A stretch of DNA of 64,000 bases from Allobosea sp. OK403 (GCF_900113835.1 NZ_FOQV01000004.1:124001-188000); one strand, 5' to 3'; counted from the first letter of the stretch, positions 53,706 through 63,266 are shown. A program made the numbers and translations. Notes: generated by a model from the letters alone, not told the origin.

Positions 53706-53963
53706 ATGGCCCGCAAGAAATCGAAGCCGCTCGATGCCGAATTTGTGATGTTCGACGTCGTCTATACCGATGGCTCGCGCCGCTCCAACCGACGGGTGCC
53801 GACCGCACTGCTCGGCGGCCTGGACGGCGACGAGCCGGCGCGCGACGCCATCATGGAGCAGGACCGCGCCATCGCCGAGAAATCCGGGATGCCGGCCCTG
53901 GAAATCGCCAGCCTCACCCGCTCGGGCAAGGTCGTCGAGAAACCTGGGCGCAAGGTCGGCTAA
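53706..53963 (+). CDS. Small uncharacterised protein
   Basis: An 85-residue basic-then-acidic protein: MARKKSKPLDAEFVMFDVVY, then LLGGLDGDEPARDAIMEQDR and ASLTRSGKVVEKPGRK. The ATG follows GAAAGGACCCGATC. Composition and third-position GC fit a real gene; no family recognised. Soluble, no signal peptide. Confidence 0.65.
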   Translation: MARKKSKPLDAEFVMFDVVYTDGSRRSNRRVPTALLGGLDGDEPARDAIMEQDRAIAEKSGMPALEIASLTRSGKVVEKPGRKVG

Positions 53964-54102
53964 ACAAAGGCACCCTCAAGGCAGCGCAGTATTCCCATGA
54001 CGATCGGACCGGCTTAAACCAACAGGCGCGGTTGTTCTTGACCTGCAACGGCGCGTGTATTTTAAGTCCTTTCTCCATTGGGAGGCTGAAAAGGAAAAAT
54101 TG

Positions 54103-54405
54103 ATGCGTACCCTTCTCATCGTTGGCGCCCTGGCCGCTGTAGTTGCTGGCTGCCAGACGCGACAGGAATCGCTGGTCGACGCCGAAATCACCTGCGAGTC
54201 GCAAGGATTCCGTCCTGGCACCCGCGCCTATCAGCAGTGCCGCTCGGCCAACTACACCGAGAACCGCCGCGCCAACTCCGAAGCCAGCAGCGCTGTTGCG
54301 GCCGGCGTCGCCGCCGGCGTCGTCGGAGGCGCGCTCGTTGCCGCTGACAATCGCTCCTACTACGGCCGAGGCTATTATGGCCGTCGCGGCTACGGCTGGT
54401 ATTGA
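54103..54405 (+). CDS. Small lipoprotein with glycine/tyrosine-rich tail
   Basis: A 100-residue predicted lipoprotein. The signal peptide MRTLLIVGALAAVVAGC ends in a lipobox (VAGC, Cys17). It continues ITCESQGFRPGTRAYQQCRS, a short hydrophobic AAGVAAGVVGGALVAADNR segment resembling a glycine-zipper, and YYGRGYYGRRGYGWY at the end. Such proteins sit in the envelope with unknown roles. The ATG is chosen for the signal peptide; AAGGA lies eight bases upstream. A strong terminator follows. Confidence 0.75.
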   Translation: MRTLLIVGALAAVVAGCQTRQESLVDAEITCESQGFRPGTRAYQQCRSANYTENRRANSEASSAVAAGVAAGVVGGALVAADNRSYYGRGYYGRRGYGWY

Positions 54406-54459
54406 TGAACAACGACGAGTCCGCCTGATCTGACAGGCTTGTCGATGTGAAAAACAAAA

Positions 54460-54488
54460 CCCCGCGGCCGAAAGGCTGCGGGGTTTTT
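54460..54488 (+). terminator. Intrinsic terminator after the small lipoprotein gene
   Basis: CCCCGCGGCC (54460-54469) pairs with GGCTGCGGGG (54474-54483), one G-T wobble, loop GAAA, then five T. Confidence 0.88.
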
Positions 54489-54498
54489 CGTGGCCACA

Positions 54499-54548
54499 AG
54501 AGCATTGCGCGAAAAGTGGGGACCGGTTTTTCGCATGAGCAATGCTCT
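54499..54548. repeat. Family D REP-like palindrome, copy 4
   Basis: AGAGCATTGCGCGAAAAGTG, then GGGACCGGTTTTTCGCATGA and GCAATGCTCT: AGAGCATTGC pairs with GCAATGCTCT as outer stem. It sits just after the terminator, in the convergent gap. Confidence 0.8.
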
Positions 54549-54622
54549 CAACTTTTAGAATCGATTACGTTTTTCGCATTCGGACGGTTCCGTCCTAATG
54601 CGACGTGATCGAGGCCGGGTCG

Positions 54623-55237
54623 TCAGCGCTTCGGTGCGGTGCGCTTGCGCACAGGAGCCGGATCGCTGCTCGACGAACCCAGCAACGATCCGAGCGCATA
54701 GACCGCCAGCCCGATCCCCAGCAACGCCGCGATCGGCTCCTTCTGAGCCCGCTGCGCGATCAGCCGGCCGCCATAGCCGGCATAGTCGCGCGCATCGCCA
54801 CCATAGGCGTTCAGCCATTGCTGGCTGCTCTTCAACGCGCCCTCGCCCGACTTGGCGGCATCCTTGCCGTAATCGCCGAGCAGGCCACGCAGCCTGTCGA
54901 AATCGGGCTGATAGCGCTCCCAGCGCGACGTGGGAGGCGAGCGCAGGCTCGCCCAGGCGATCAATCCGATACCCAGCGCACCCAGCCCGAACGCAACGAC
55001 GGGATTGCGCTCGACCGCGCGTATCACCGCCTGGCCGCCATCGCGGGCGGTCTCGATCGGATCGAGATCCGTCAAGGCGTCCTTGGCGCGGGAGTAGCCG
55101 CCCCTGACCGTCTCCGTCGCCTTGTCGGCAACGTCGGCGGCCTTGGCGCGCAGGCCGCTGGTCGCATTGTCGATCTCGTCGCCGGCTTCATCCCAGCCTT
55201 TCGGCACGTCGGGCGGAAACTTGTTCATGGTCGCCAT
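54623..55237 (-). CDS. DUF883-like membrane-anchored protein
   Basis: A 204-residue protein. A polar helical N-terminus (DEAGDEIDNATSGLRAKAAD, then KATETVRGGYSRAKDALTD) leads to a membrane segment near 86-105 (VVAFGLGALGIGLIAWASL), a second polar region and another segment near 172-190 (IAALLGIGLAVYALGSLLG). It resembles ElaB/YqjD-type DUF883 proteins in layout. Start has GGAGG six bases upstream. Function unknown; possibly stress-related by family. Confidence 0.7.
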   Translation of the reverse strand: MATMNKFPPDVPKGWDEAGDEIDNATSGLRAKAADVADKATETVRGGYSRAKDALTDLDPIETARDGGQAVIRAVERNPVVAFGLGALGIGLIAWASLRSPPTSRWERYQPDFDRLRGLLGDYGKDAAKSGEGALKSSQQWLNAYGGDARDYAGYGGRLIAQRAQKEPIAALLGIGLAVYALGSLLGSSSSDPAPVRKRTAPKR

Positions 55238-55499
55238 TGCGAACCTCCTTGCGTACACAGATCCAAGCCCAATGAACGAGGCAGCGATCCGAGAGTTCCG
55301 CCCGCGGAAAGAACCCCATGCACCAGCGCCCGGTTTCCGCCCTTCGCCAGCCCCTTCACGTCGACGCGGGCGACGCGCAAAGCGTTGCCGGCAAAGGCTT
55401 GTTTCGGACCGCACTCGGTCATGACAGCGCCAAGATTGGATGGGATTCAGCATCATCGATCCCAATCGAGCAATGATCCCGATCGAGAAGGAGACGCTT

Positions 55500-55712
55500 A
55501 TGCAAACACAGCACCTCCAGATCGCCCGCCCTGGCGTGATGTCAGACCCGGAATGGATCGCCCTCGAGAGCATCGACGAGCAGACCACTCATTTCATCTT
55601 CGATGATGACATGCTGGTCGTGCTGAAGGATCGCGGCCTCGTCGAGCCGTTAGGCGGGCGCTGGCTCGTCACCGAGCATGGCCAGAGGGCGCTGAACGAG
55701 CGCAGCCTCTGA
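55500..55712 (+). CDS. Small uncharacterised protein
   Basis: A 70-residue acidic protein: MQTQHLQIARPGVMSDPEW, then EQTTHFIFDDDMLVVLKDRG and VTEHGQRALNERS, the last part reminiscent of a winged-helix hairpin. The ATG at 55500 has GGAG six bases upstream; a start at 55440 would add a less plausible leader. No family recognised. Confidence 0.55.
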   Translation: MQTQHLQIARPGVMSDPEWIALESIDEQTTHFIFDDDMLVVLKDRGLVEPLGGRWLVTEHGQRALNERSL

Positions 55713-55845
55713 GCCCACTCTTCTCTGGCCCGCCCAGTCTTCGCGGCCTATCCTTCATCCCGACGCGATCGCGCGCGGGGCCGCCGGAACTCCGGCGCTC
55801 CTGCTGTGGCCGTGTCCGTCGGCGCTCCCTTCGACTGCGAATCCC

Positions 55846-56166
55846 ATGGCCAAGCCCGTCAGCATCACGATTTCCCATGAGCTCGGCCGCGAGGCCGCGC
55901 TGGCGCGCATCCGTGGCGGCGTCGACCGCATCCGCGACAAGCTCGGCATGGTGAAGATGCAGCTCGTCGAGGAGGAATGGCGCGACGGCACGCTGGATTT
56001 CGGCGTGGCGGCACTGGGCTATACGGTGCGGGGCAGCCTCACCGTCGAGGAGACGCTGGTGCGCGTCGAGATGATGCTGCCCTGGGTGCTGGCGACCTTC
56101 GCCGAGACTCTGAAGCTCGGCGTCGAGAAGCAGGGCCGCGTCCTGCTGGACAAGCCGAAGACCTGA
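55846..56166 (+). CDS. Polyhydroxyalkanoic acid system family protein
   Basis: A 106-residue protein with the family pattern ITISHELGREAALARIRGGV, VKMQLVEEEWRDGTLDFGVA and GSLTVEETLVRVEMMLPWVL. Such proteins occur in PHA producers and are thought to be granule-associated; the exact role is unsettled. No other PHA genes are in the window. Confidence 0.8.
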   Translation: MAKPVSITISHELGREAALARIRGGVDRIRDKLGMVKMQLVEEEWRDGTLDFGVAALGYTVRGSLTVEETLVRVEMMLPWVLATFAETLKLGVEKQGRVLLDKPKT

Positions 56167-56355
56167 GGCCACCGGCCACGACGACGGCCGCCTGGCGGAA
56201 ACACCACATCGCCTCGCCGAAAGCGCTCTGAAAAGACCGCCTCAAGGTTGAAATTGCGCGACCCAGACGCCATGCTTCGAGTGCTCTATCGAGCCACCAT
56301 CTGCCTTCCGTAATCCTTCCGCCTTCCGTAATCCTGCCCGCCTTCTGGAGACCTG

Positions 56356-58086
56356 ATGCATCCTGGCCCGCTGATCGCCATTCTCGTAGCGGGCCTGTGC
56401 CTCGCCTTCATCTTCGGAGCACTTGCTCAGAAGCTGCGCTTCTCTCCCCTGGTCGGCTATCTCCTCGCCGGCGTCGCGGTCGGGCCCTTCACGCCCGGTT
56501 TCGTCGCTGATCAAGGCCTCGCCAACGAACTGGCCGAGATCGGCGTCATCCTGCTGATGTTCGGCGTCGGCCTGCATTTCTCGCTGAAGGACCTGCTCTC
56601 GGTCAAAACCATCGCGGTCCCCGGCGCTCTCGTCCAGATCGCGGTGGCGACCTTGCTCGGCCTGGGCCTGGGGCTTTCGCTCGGCTGGGGCTGGGTCGCG
56701 GGTCTCGTCTTCGGGCTCGCGCTCTCTGTCGCCAGCACCGTCGTGCTGCTGCGCGCACTCCAGGAGCGCCGGCTGGTCCAGACCGAGAAGGGCAAGATCG
56801 CGGTCGGCTGGCTGATCGTCGAAGACCTCGCCATGGTGCTGGCGCTCGTCCTGATCCCGACCATCGCCGACGCCCTGAACGGCGCCAGGCCCGGCACGCC
56901 CGTACCCCTCTCCGGGCAGTTCGACCTCGGCCTCTGGGGCGTGCTGGGGCTGACGCTCGCCAAGGTCGTGGCCTTCATCGCCTTCATGCTCATCGTCGGG
57001 CGGCGCGTCATCCCCTGGGTGCTGCATTGGGTCGCCCATACCGGCTCGCGCGAGCTGTTCAGGCTCGCGGTGCTGGCGCTGGCGCTCGGCGTCGCTTTCA
57101 TGGCGGCAAGCCTGTTCGGCGTCTCTTTCGCGCTCGGCGCCTTCTTCGCCGGCATGATCTTGAATGAATCGCCATTGAGCCAGCGCGCCGCCGAGGAATC
57201 GCTGCCGCTGCGCGACGCTTTCGCGGTGCTGTTCTTCGTCTCCGTCGGCATGCTGTTCGACCCAGGCATCCTGCTGCGCGCGCCGCTGCCTTTGCTGGCG
57301 ACACTCGCCATCATCCTGTTCGGCAAATCACTCGCCGCCTGGCTGATCGTGCGTGCCTTTGGCCGCTCGAATGCAGTCGCCTTGACCATTTCGGCGTCGC
57401 TGGCGCAGATCGGCGAGTTCTCCTTCATTCTGGCTGGCCTGGGCGTCTCGCTGGCGATCCTGCCCGAACAGGGCCGTGACCTGATCCTGGCGGGCGCGAT
57501 CCTCTCGATCCTGCTCAACCCGGTGCTGTTTGCGATCATCGAGCGCTTTGCCACGGAGACGAACCCGGCCAAGCCCAAGCCGAGCGCCGCCAAGCCGGAG
57601 CCCGAACCGGAACCCGAGCGCGACATCGTCCCGACCAGCTTGAGCGATCACATGGTCGTCGTCGGCTATGGCCGTGTCGGCGCGCTCCTGGGAGCAGGCC
57701 TGGTGGCGCATGGCGAGACCCTGCTCGTCATCGAGGAACAGCCCGAAGCCATCGCCGCAGCCAGGGAGCAGGGCGCCGAGGTGCTCGTCGGCAACGCCGC
57801 CGATCCAGGCGTTCTGGCGGCCGCCGGCCTGGCGCGGGCACGCCGGCTCTTCGTCGCCATTCCCGAGAGCTTCGAGGCCGGCCAGGTCTGCGAACAGGCG
57901 CGACGCGACAATCCCGCATTGCCGATCGTCGCCCGCGCCCATTCCGACGCGGCAGTCGAGCATCTGACCAGATGCGGCGCGAGCCTGACGATCATGGGCG
58001 AGGCGGAAATCGCCCGCGCCATGCTGGCGCTATGCGGCGCGCCTCCCGCGAATGGCGAGGCCTCCGCGGACAAACAACCGGTTTAG
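56356..58086 (+). CDS. CPA2 family cation:proton antiporter with TrkA-N domain (Kef/YbaL-like)
   Basis: A 576-residue inner-membrane protein. About 12 helices span residues 1-390, with GYLLAGVAVGPFTPGFVADQ, LLMFGVGLHFSLKDLL and GWLIVEDLAMVLALVLIP (the ion-binding region). A charged Pro/Lys/Glu linker (about 400-425) leads to a cytoplasmic NAD-binding domain (MVVVGYGRVGALLGAGLVAH). It exchanges K+ or Na+ for protons, gated through the nucleotide domain; YbaL-type rather than glutathione-gated KefB/C is likely. No ancillary KefF/G gene is adjacent. Confidence 0.9.
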   Translation: MHPGPLIAILVAGLCLAFIFGALAQKLRFSPLVGYLLAGVAVGPFTPGFVADQGLANELAEIGVILLMFGVGLHFSLKDLLSVKTIAVPGALVQIAVATLLGLGLGLSLGWGWVAGLVFGLALSVASTVVLLRALQERRLVQTEKGKIAVGWLIVEDLAMVLALVLIPTIADALNGARPGTPVPLSGQFDLGLWGVLGLTLAKVVAFIAFMLIVGRRVIPWVLHWVAHTGSRELFRLAVLALALGVAFMAASLFGVSFALGAFFAGMILNESPLSQRAAEESLPLRDAFAVLFFVSVGMLFDPGILLRAPLPLLATLAIILFGKSLAAWLIVRAFGRSNAVALTISASLAQIGEFSFILAGLGVSLAILPEQGRDLILAGAILSILLNPVLFAIIERFATETNPAKPKPSAAKPEPEPEPERDIVPTSLSDHMVVVGYGRVGALLGAGLVAHGETLLVIEEQPEAIAAAREQGAEVLVGNAADPGVLAAAGLARARRLFVAIPESFEAGQVCEQARRDNPALPIVARAHSDAAVEHLTRCGASLTIMGEAEIARAMLALCGAPPANGEASADKQPV

Positions 58087-58125
58087 CGCCTCACCCGAAC
58101 CGCGCCGCCGGGCAAGCGCCTGCAC

Positions 58126-59565
58126 TCAGCCCCGGCCAGCGGGAAAGGTCAGCGGCGAGATCTCGAGATGGTCTCGCTTGGCCCAGTCGAGACCCTTGAC
58201 GTTGGGCTCGGCCCGGCGCTGCGCCTCCTCCAGTTCGGCGGCGGCGCCGGCATAGTCCATGGTCAGCACCTTGCCGTTCTCGACCACCGTGACGCCGTCG
58301 ACGATCACGGTCGTCACCGCCCGCTCGCCCGCCGCATAGATCAGGCTGCGAAGCGGATCGCGCAGCGGGCGCATCATCGGATGGGTGACATCGACCAGCA
58401 CGATGTCGGCTTTCGCGCCCTTGGCGAGCCGGCCGATATCGTCGCGGCCGAGCGCCTTGGCGCTGCCCAGCGTCGCTGCGTTGAAGGCGTCCGAGGTGCG
58501 CACGTCATAGACGTCCTCGGCCATCATGCGCGAGCCGATGCAGACCGCGCGCAATTCCTCCAGCATGTGGTGGGGATAGGTGTCGGTGCCGATGCCGACA
58601 TTGATGCCGGCAGCGACATATTGCCCGAAACTCTGCATCGCGATGCCGCGGCGCTGGAACACGATTGGGCAATGCGCGACATTGGTGCCGGTCTCGACCA
58701 GCGCGCCCATATCATCGGTCGCCGGCCATTTCACCGAGGAGTGATGGTCGAGGAAGATGCCGTGGCCGATGATCGAGAACGGCCCGAGCACGTCAAGTTC
58801 CTCCAGCCACTCCACCGGCGTCATGCCATGCCGGCGCGTGATCTCATGGAATTCGACCACGCTCTGGGCGGCATGGACCTGGAAGGGGATTTTTCGCGTC
58901 TCCGCCTCCTCATAGCTTGCCTGGATCAGTTCGGGCGTGCAGGTGTCGATCTGCGAGGGCGAGACCATGCCGGAAAGCCTGCCCGTTGCGTCGGCCGCAA
59001 CCTGGTCCAGCAGCTTCATGGCCTGCGCCATCGCCTTCTCGCCGGCCTTGGCGTCCCACTCATATTTCGCGAGATGGCCGTTATCGGTGTACCAGCGCGC
59101 CGAGCGATACATCGGCGCAAACACAGCGCGAAGGCCCGAGGCCTTGAAGGTCTCGAACCAGCCGTCCCAGGCGGCGGACATGTCGACCAGCGTGGTGACG
59201 CCCGACATCAGCAATTCGGAATAAGTCACCTGCGCGCAGGGCTTGACGCCTGCAGCGTCACAGCGGAACAGCGGCATGAACTCGTAGAGCGCCGTGCCAT
59301 ACATTTTCGCGCTGCCGAGCTCGTCGTTCCAGCCCTTGCACATCGCCTCCGAGGAGGGGTGCGAGTGGATGTTGACGAGACCCGGCATGACCATCTTGCC
59401 GCGCCCGTCGATCGTCGTATCGGCCTTGCCCTTATAGCTTCCGCCGACCTGCAGGATGCGGTCGCCCTCATAAGCGACATCGCCGTCGCGCAGATAGACA
59501 TGGCCCTTGGCCTTGGCGTCGTAAGCGACGATCCAGCTGGCGTTGCGGATGAGGGTGATCGGCAT
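58126..59565 (-). CDS. Amidohydrolase family protein (TRZ/ATZ-like)
   Basis: A 479-residue metal-dependent hydrolase. The metal-binding motif is NIHSHPSSEA near 68-77; further ligands lie in VHAAQSVVEFH, GHGIFLDHHSSV and GIGTDTYPHHMLEE. The HxH motif is intact (H-S-H). It would hydrolyse a C-N or C-X bond in a cyclic or linear amide/amine. The ATG at 59565 gives MPITLIRNASWIVA, a normal amidohydrolase start; the longer upstream reading crosses a repeat. Downstream of a peptide-type ABC transporter in the same direction, which suggests it acts on the imported compound. Confidence 0.88.
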   Translation of the reverse strand: MPITLIRNASWIVAYDAKAKGHVYLRDGDVAYEGDRILQVGGSYKGKADTTIDGRGKMVMPGLVNIHSHPSSEAMCKGWNDELGSAKMYGTALYEFMPLFRCDAAGVKPCAQVTYSELLMSGVTTLVDMSAAWDGWFETFKASGLRAVFAPMYRSARWYTDNGHLAKYEWDAKAGEKAMAQAMKLLDQVAADATGRLSGMVSPSQIDTCTPELIQASYEEAETRKIPFQVHAAQSVVEFHEITRRHGMTPVEWLEELDVLGPFSIIGHGIFLDHHSSVKWPATDDMGALVETGTNVAHCPIVFQRRGIAMQSFGQYVAAGINVGIGTDTYPHHMLEELRAVCIGSRMMAEDVYDVRTSDAFNAATLGSAKALGRDDIGRLAKGAKADIVLVDVTHPMMRPLRDPLRSLIYAAGERAVTTVIVDGVTVVENGKVLTMDYAGAAAELEEAQRRAEPNVKGLDWAKRDHLEISPLTFPAGRG

Positions 59566-59606
59566 GGGCTGGGCTCCGGCTAGGTGTCGCGGCCTTGCAT
59601 GGGCAG

Positions 59607-59762
59607 GCGCGGGGAACCCTCTCCCGTAGGGAGAGGGCAGGGTGAGGGGTCGGCCAGAAATCGCTGGCCTACTCCGGCACGCGGTTGGGTTTCCACTCGA
59701 CTGGTCGAGGGGCCGACCCCTCACCCCTGCCCCTCTCCCTCCGGGAGAGGGGTTCCCCGCGC
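59607..59762. repeat. Family E long palindrome
   Basis: GCGCGGGGAACCCTCTCCC at the left is complementary to GGGAGAGGGGTTCCCCGCGC at the right; GGCAGGGTGAGGGGTCGGCC and GGCCGACCCCTCACCCCTGC form the next stem layer. About 155 bp in all; it fills the gap between the amidohydrolase and binding-protein genes. Confidence 0.85.
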
Positions 59763-59778
59763 TTCATTGTTCGATGGC

Positions 59779-61374
59779 TTACCTGACGAACTTCAGATCC
59801 AGCCCCTTATACAGCCCGCAACCATAGATGTTGTGGGCCTTGAAGGGGGCGAGCCTTGCCGAGGCCGCGATCTTCATCGGCTCGTGATAGAGCGGCAGCC
59901 AGACCGCCGCCTCATGCACCTTCGTCAGAACCTCGCCATAGGCGGCCGCGCGGTCGGCGTCGTTCAGCGCGGTGATGCCCTTGGTGAGCAATTCGTCCGT
60001 CGCCGGGTCCTTCCAGTTCATCCGGTTGGGTGTCGGCGCATTGGCCGAGGGGAAATACAGGTTCAGCGCATCGCCGGCCGAGATGTAGGGGAAGCTCATC
60101 CCGAACATGTCGAACTCCTGCGTCGCCATCTTGCCCCAGGCGATGGTGGCATCGAAGAGCTGGACCCTGAGATCGACGCCGATCTTGCGCAGATCGCCCT
60201 GGATCGCCTCCATCAGCTTCTGCCAGGTCGAGCCGGTGAAGCCATAGACGATCGGCGAGAGCTTCTTGCCGTCCTTCATGCGGAAGCCGTCAGGCCCCTT
60301 CACCCAACCCGCCGCGTCGAGAATCCTGTTGGCCTCGGCGACATCCGTCTTGATCAGCTTCGGCGTCAGCGCCTTGTTCCAGTCCAGCGCCTCGGTCGAG
60401 ATATAGCTGTAGGCCGGCTCGACCTCGCCGAAATAGAGGTTCTCGGCGATCGCCTTCTGATCGACGGCCATCACCATCGCCTTGCGCACGGCCGGATCGC
60501 TGACACCCTCCTTGTCGATCTTGAAACCGACGAAATAGGTCCAGAACGCCTCCTTCGACTCGACGATCCTGAGATTCTTGTTGGCGCGCATCTGAGCCAT
60601 GCCGGAATAGGGCACGTACTGCGTCACCTGGGTCTGGCCGGTCATCACCGCAGCCAGGCGGGTGTTGTCCTCCGGCACGATGCGCCAGACGATCTCCTCG
60701 ATCTGCGCCGGTCCGGTGTTCTGATAGATCGGCGGGCCCCATTTATAGGCGGCGTGGCGTTTCAGCCGGAACTCGTTGCGCGGCTTCCAGTCACCCCAGC
60801 AATAAGGGCCTGTGCCGTTGAAGCCCTTGACCCCGAAATCGGCGCCGAGCGCCTCGACATTGGCCTTGTCGATGATCACCGCGAAGCTCTGGGTGAGCTG
60901 GTAGAGCAATTCCGAGAACGGCGCCTTGAGCTTGTATTCGACCGTGTAATCGTCGGTCGCGACGATGTCCTCGATCTTGCCGGCGCGCCAGGCCACGGGC
61001 GAGCGCGTCGCGGGATCGATCCAGCGCTTGATCGAATAGACCACATCCTGCGCCGTAAGCTTCTTGCCGTCGCAGAAGGAGACGTCATTGCGCAGCTTGA
61101 AGGTGTAGGTCTTGCCGTCGGGCGCCATCGTCCAGGAGTTGGCGAGGCCGGGCTTGATCGTCGCCATGTCGTGGTCGAGCGAGACCAGCGTGTCGGCCAT
61201 CATGAAGAGGACTTCGGAGGCCGAGCGCGCCGTCGAGCGATGCGGATCATAGCGGTCGCTGTCGACCTCGCGCACGATGGTGAGGCTGGCATTGGAGCCT
61301 TGCGCGAGCGCCGGGCCGGCAAAGGCAGCGAGGCCGAGGAAGGCCCCCATGACGATGGATTTCAGCTCTCTCAC
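59779..61374 (-). CDS. Peptide-type ABC transporter substrate-binding protein (family 5)
   Basis: A 531-residue exported binding protein. The signal peptide is VMGAFLGLAAFAGPALAQ. The mature protein has ASLTIVREVDSDRYDPHRST, ADTLVSLDHDMATIKPGLAN and KTYTFKLRNDVSFCDGKKLT, then ALTPKLIKTDVAEANRILDA. The likely start is GTG at 61374 with GGGG nine bases upstream; the next in-frame start would trim the signal peptide. It supplies solute to the two permeases upstream. Confidence 0.9.
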   Translation of the reverse strand: MRELKSIVMGAFLGLAAFAGPALAQGSNASLTIVREVDSDRYDPHRSTARSASEVLFMMADTLVSLDHDMATIKPGLANSWTMAPDGKTYTFKLRNDVSFCDGKKLTAQDVVYSIKRWIDPATRSPVAWRAGKIEDIVATDDYTVEYKLKAPFSELLYQLTQSFAVIIDKANVEALGADFGVKGFNGTGPYCWGDWKPRNEFRLKRHAAYKWGPPIYQNTGPAQIEEIVWRIVPEDNTRLAAVMTGQTQVTQYVPYSGMAQMRANKNLRIVESKEAFWTYFVGFKIDKEGVSDPAVRKAMVMAVDQKAIAENLYFGEVEPAYSYISTEALDWNKALTPKLIKTDVAEANRILDAAGWVKGPDGFRMKDGKKLSPIVYGFTGSTWQKLMEAIQGDLRKIGVDLRVQLFDATIAWGKMATQEFDMFGMSFPYISAGDALNLYFPSANAPTPNRMNWKDPATDELLTKGITALNDADRAAAYGEVLTKVHEAAVWLPLYHEPMKIAASARLAPFKAHNIYGCGLYKGLDLKFVR

Positions 61375-61418
61375 GATCTTTGTCCCCTTTGTTATGAATT
61401 CAGTGTCGGTGGCGCGCC

Positions 61419-62315
61419 TCACATGTTCCGCATGCGCGGATCGAGCAGATCGCGCAGCGCATCGCCGAGCAGGTTCACGCAGAGCACGATCGCGATGATC
61501 GTGAGGCTCGGCAGCAGCGAGATATGCGGCGCAAAGAACAAGGCGTCGCGCCCGAGCGAGGCCATCATGCCGAGCTCCGCCTCGGGCGGGCGCACGCCCA
61601 ACCCCAGGAAGGACAGCGCCGCCCCGATCAGGATGATCTGGCCGAAGCGCAGCGTCATGAAGACGAAGACCGGCGAAATGCAGTTCAGCGCCAGATAGCG
61701 CCAGATCAGCGTCCTGTCCGGCAGGCCGAGCGCGCGGCCGGCCTCCATATAGTCCTGCCCCATCACCACGATCGCGGCGCTGCGGGTGATGCGCGCGACA
61801 TCCGGCACGGTGGCGATCGAGAGCGCGATCACGATGGCCGTGAGTCCGGGGCCGACGACGGCGGCGAGCGCCAACCCCAGCAGGATGGCGGGGAAGGACA
61901 AAAGGATGTCGGCCGAGCGCATCACATAAGGATCGAGCCGCCGATAGAAGGCGCCGAGCAGGCCCAGCATCGCACCGAGCCCGCCGCCGAGGACGATCGA
62001 GGCCAGCCCCATCACCAGCGTCAATCGCGTCCCGTAGAGCAGGCGCGAGAGCATGTCGCGCCCCTGCCCGTCTGTGCCGAGCCAGTATTGCGGCAGCGAG
62101 CCCTCGCTCCAGCGCGGCGGGATGAAGGGGCGGCGCGTCGTCTCATAGGGGTCGAAGGGCGCAAGCCAGGGCGCAAACAGCGCCGCGAGCACAATCACCA
62201 GGAGGATGATCGCTGCCACTAAGGCGAGCTTGTCGCCAAGGATCCGCCGCCAGATCGGCGAGAGCCAGCTCCGTTGCACCGTCACCGGCGCGGCCTGGGT
62301 CGTCAGATCAGCCAT
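61419..62315 (-). CDS. Peptide-type ABC transporter permease (DppC-like)
   Basis: A 298-residue permease: a helix at LALVAAIILLVIVLAALFAP, the loop GSLPQYWLGTDGQGRDMLSR, EAA loop MEAGRALGLPDRTLIWRYLA, and C-terminal LLGDALRDLLDPRMRNM. The ATG at 62315 overlaps the DppB-like stop by eight bases, so the two permeases are coupled. Confidence 0.93.
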   Translation of the reverse strand: MADLTTQAAPVTVQRSWLSPIWRRILGDKLALVAAIILLVIVLAALFAPWLAPFDPYETTRRPFIPPRWSEGSLPQYWLGTDGQGRDMLSRLLYGTRLTLVMGLASIVLGGGLGAMLGLLGAFYRRLDPYVMRSADILLSFPAILLGLALAAVVGPGLTAIVIALSIATVPDVARITRSAAIVVMGQDYMEAGRALGLPDRTLIWRYLALNCISPVFVFMTLRFGQIILIGAALSFLGLGVRPPEAELGMMASLGRDALFFAPHISLLPSLTIIAIVLCVNLLGDALRDLLDPRMRNM

Positions 62316-63252
62316 GGCTCTCGACCCTCGGATCGAGCACGGCATAGAGCATGTCGACGATCAGGTTGATCACCAGGAAGGCCAGAGCCAGCACCAGGAT
62401 CGCGCCTTGCGCCAGGGGAAAATCGCTCGCCAGGATCGCCCCGACCGCGAGCCGCCCGACGCCCGGCCAGGAATAAATCGTCTCGGTGACGACCGCACCG
62501 CCGAGCAGATAGCCGGCCTGAAGGCCGATCAGCGTCACCACCGGGATCAAGGCGTTGCGCAGCACATGCTGGAGGATGACGGTGCGCTCGGCCAATCCCT
62601 TGGCGCGGGCTGTGCGGACATGATCGGCGCTCAGCACTTCGAGCGCTGCGGTCCGCGTCATCCGCGCGATCGGCCCGATGAAAACCAGCCCGAGCGTCAG
62701 CGCCGGCAGCACGATCGAGGCCAGCCCCTCCAGGCTCCAGAGCGGCCCACCACGTCCGATGAACGGCAAAAGCTCCCAGTGGTAGCCGATATACTGCATC
62801 AGGATCAGCCCGATGAAGAACACCGGCGTCGAGACGCCGGCGACCGAGATCGCGATCACCAATCGGTCGAGCAGGCGCCCGCGATAGACCGCAGCGATCG
62901 TCCCCAGCGCGATGCCCAGCGGCACGGCCCAGACCAGGCAGGCGAACATCAGCTCGGCGGTCGGGCCGATCGCCTCGGCCAGTTCCGTCGTGACGCGGGT
63001 GTTCGAGATCAACGAGACGCCGAGATCGCCCTGCAGCACGCGCGCCATATAGATCGCGAACTGAATGATGATCGGCCGATCGAGCCCCATATCCTGCCGG
63101 ATCTGCGCGACCAGCTCGGGGCTCGCCATCGGCCCGGCGATGATTGCGGCGGGATCCGAGGGGACGAGTTGCAGCAGCAGGAAACCGAAGAGCAGCACGC
63201 CGAACAGCACCGGCACCGAAAGGGCGAGGCGCTGAGCGATGTGGTTCAGCAT
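62308..63252 (-). CDS. Peptide-type ABC transporter permease (DppB-like)
   Basis: A 314-residue permease: MLNHIAQRLALSVPVLFGVL, LQLVPSDPAAIIAGPMASPE, QDMGLDRPIIIQFAIYMARV, and VVTETIYSWPGVGRLAVGAI. First of the transporter genes visible in this operon; a family A repeat lies upstream. No ATPase gene is in this cluster within the window. Confidence 0.93.
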   Translation of the reverse strand: MLNHIAQRLALSVPVLFGVLLFGFLLLQLVPSDPAAIIAGPMASPELVAQIRQDMGLDRPIIIQFAIYMARVLQGDLGVSLISNTRVTTELAEAIGPTAELMFACLVWAVPLGIALGTIAAVYRGRLLDRLVIAISVAGVSTPVFFIGLILMQYIGYHWELLPFIGRGGPLWSLEGLASIVLPALTLGLVFIGPIARMTRTAALEVLSADHVRTARAKGLAERTVILQHVLRNALIPVVTLIGLQAGYLLGGAVVTETIYSWPGVGRLAVGAILASDFPLAQGAILVLALAFLVINLIVDMLYAVLDPRVESHG

Positions 63253-63266
63253 CGACGAGCGCCCCG

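Noticed and set aside
59584..61698. 704-residue ORF on the plus strand
   Set aside because: Antisense to the binding-protein gene, which has a signal peptide and clear family motifs.
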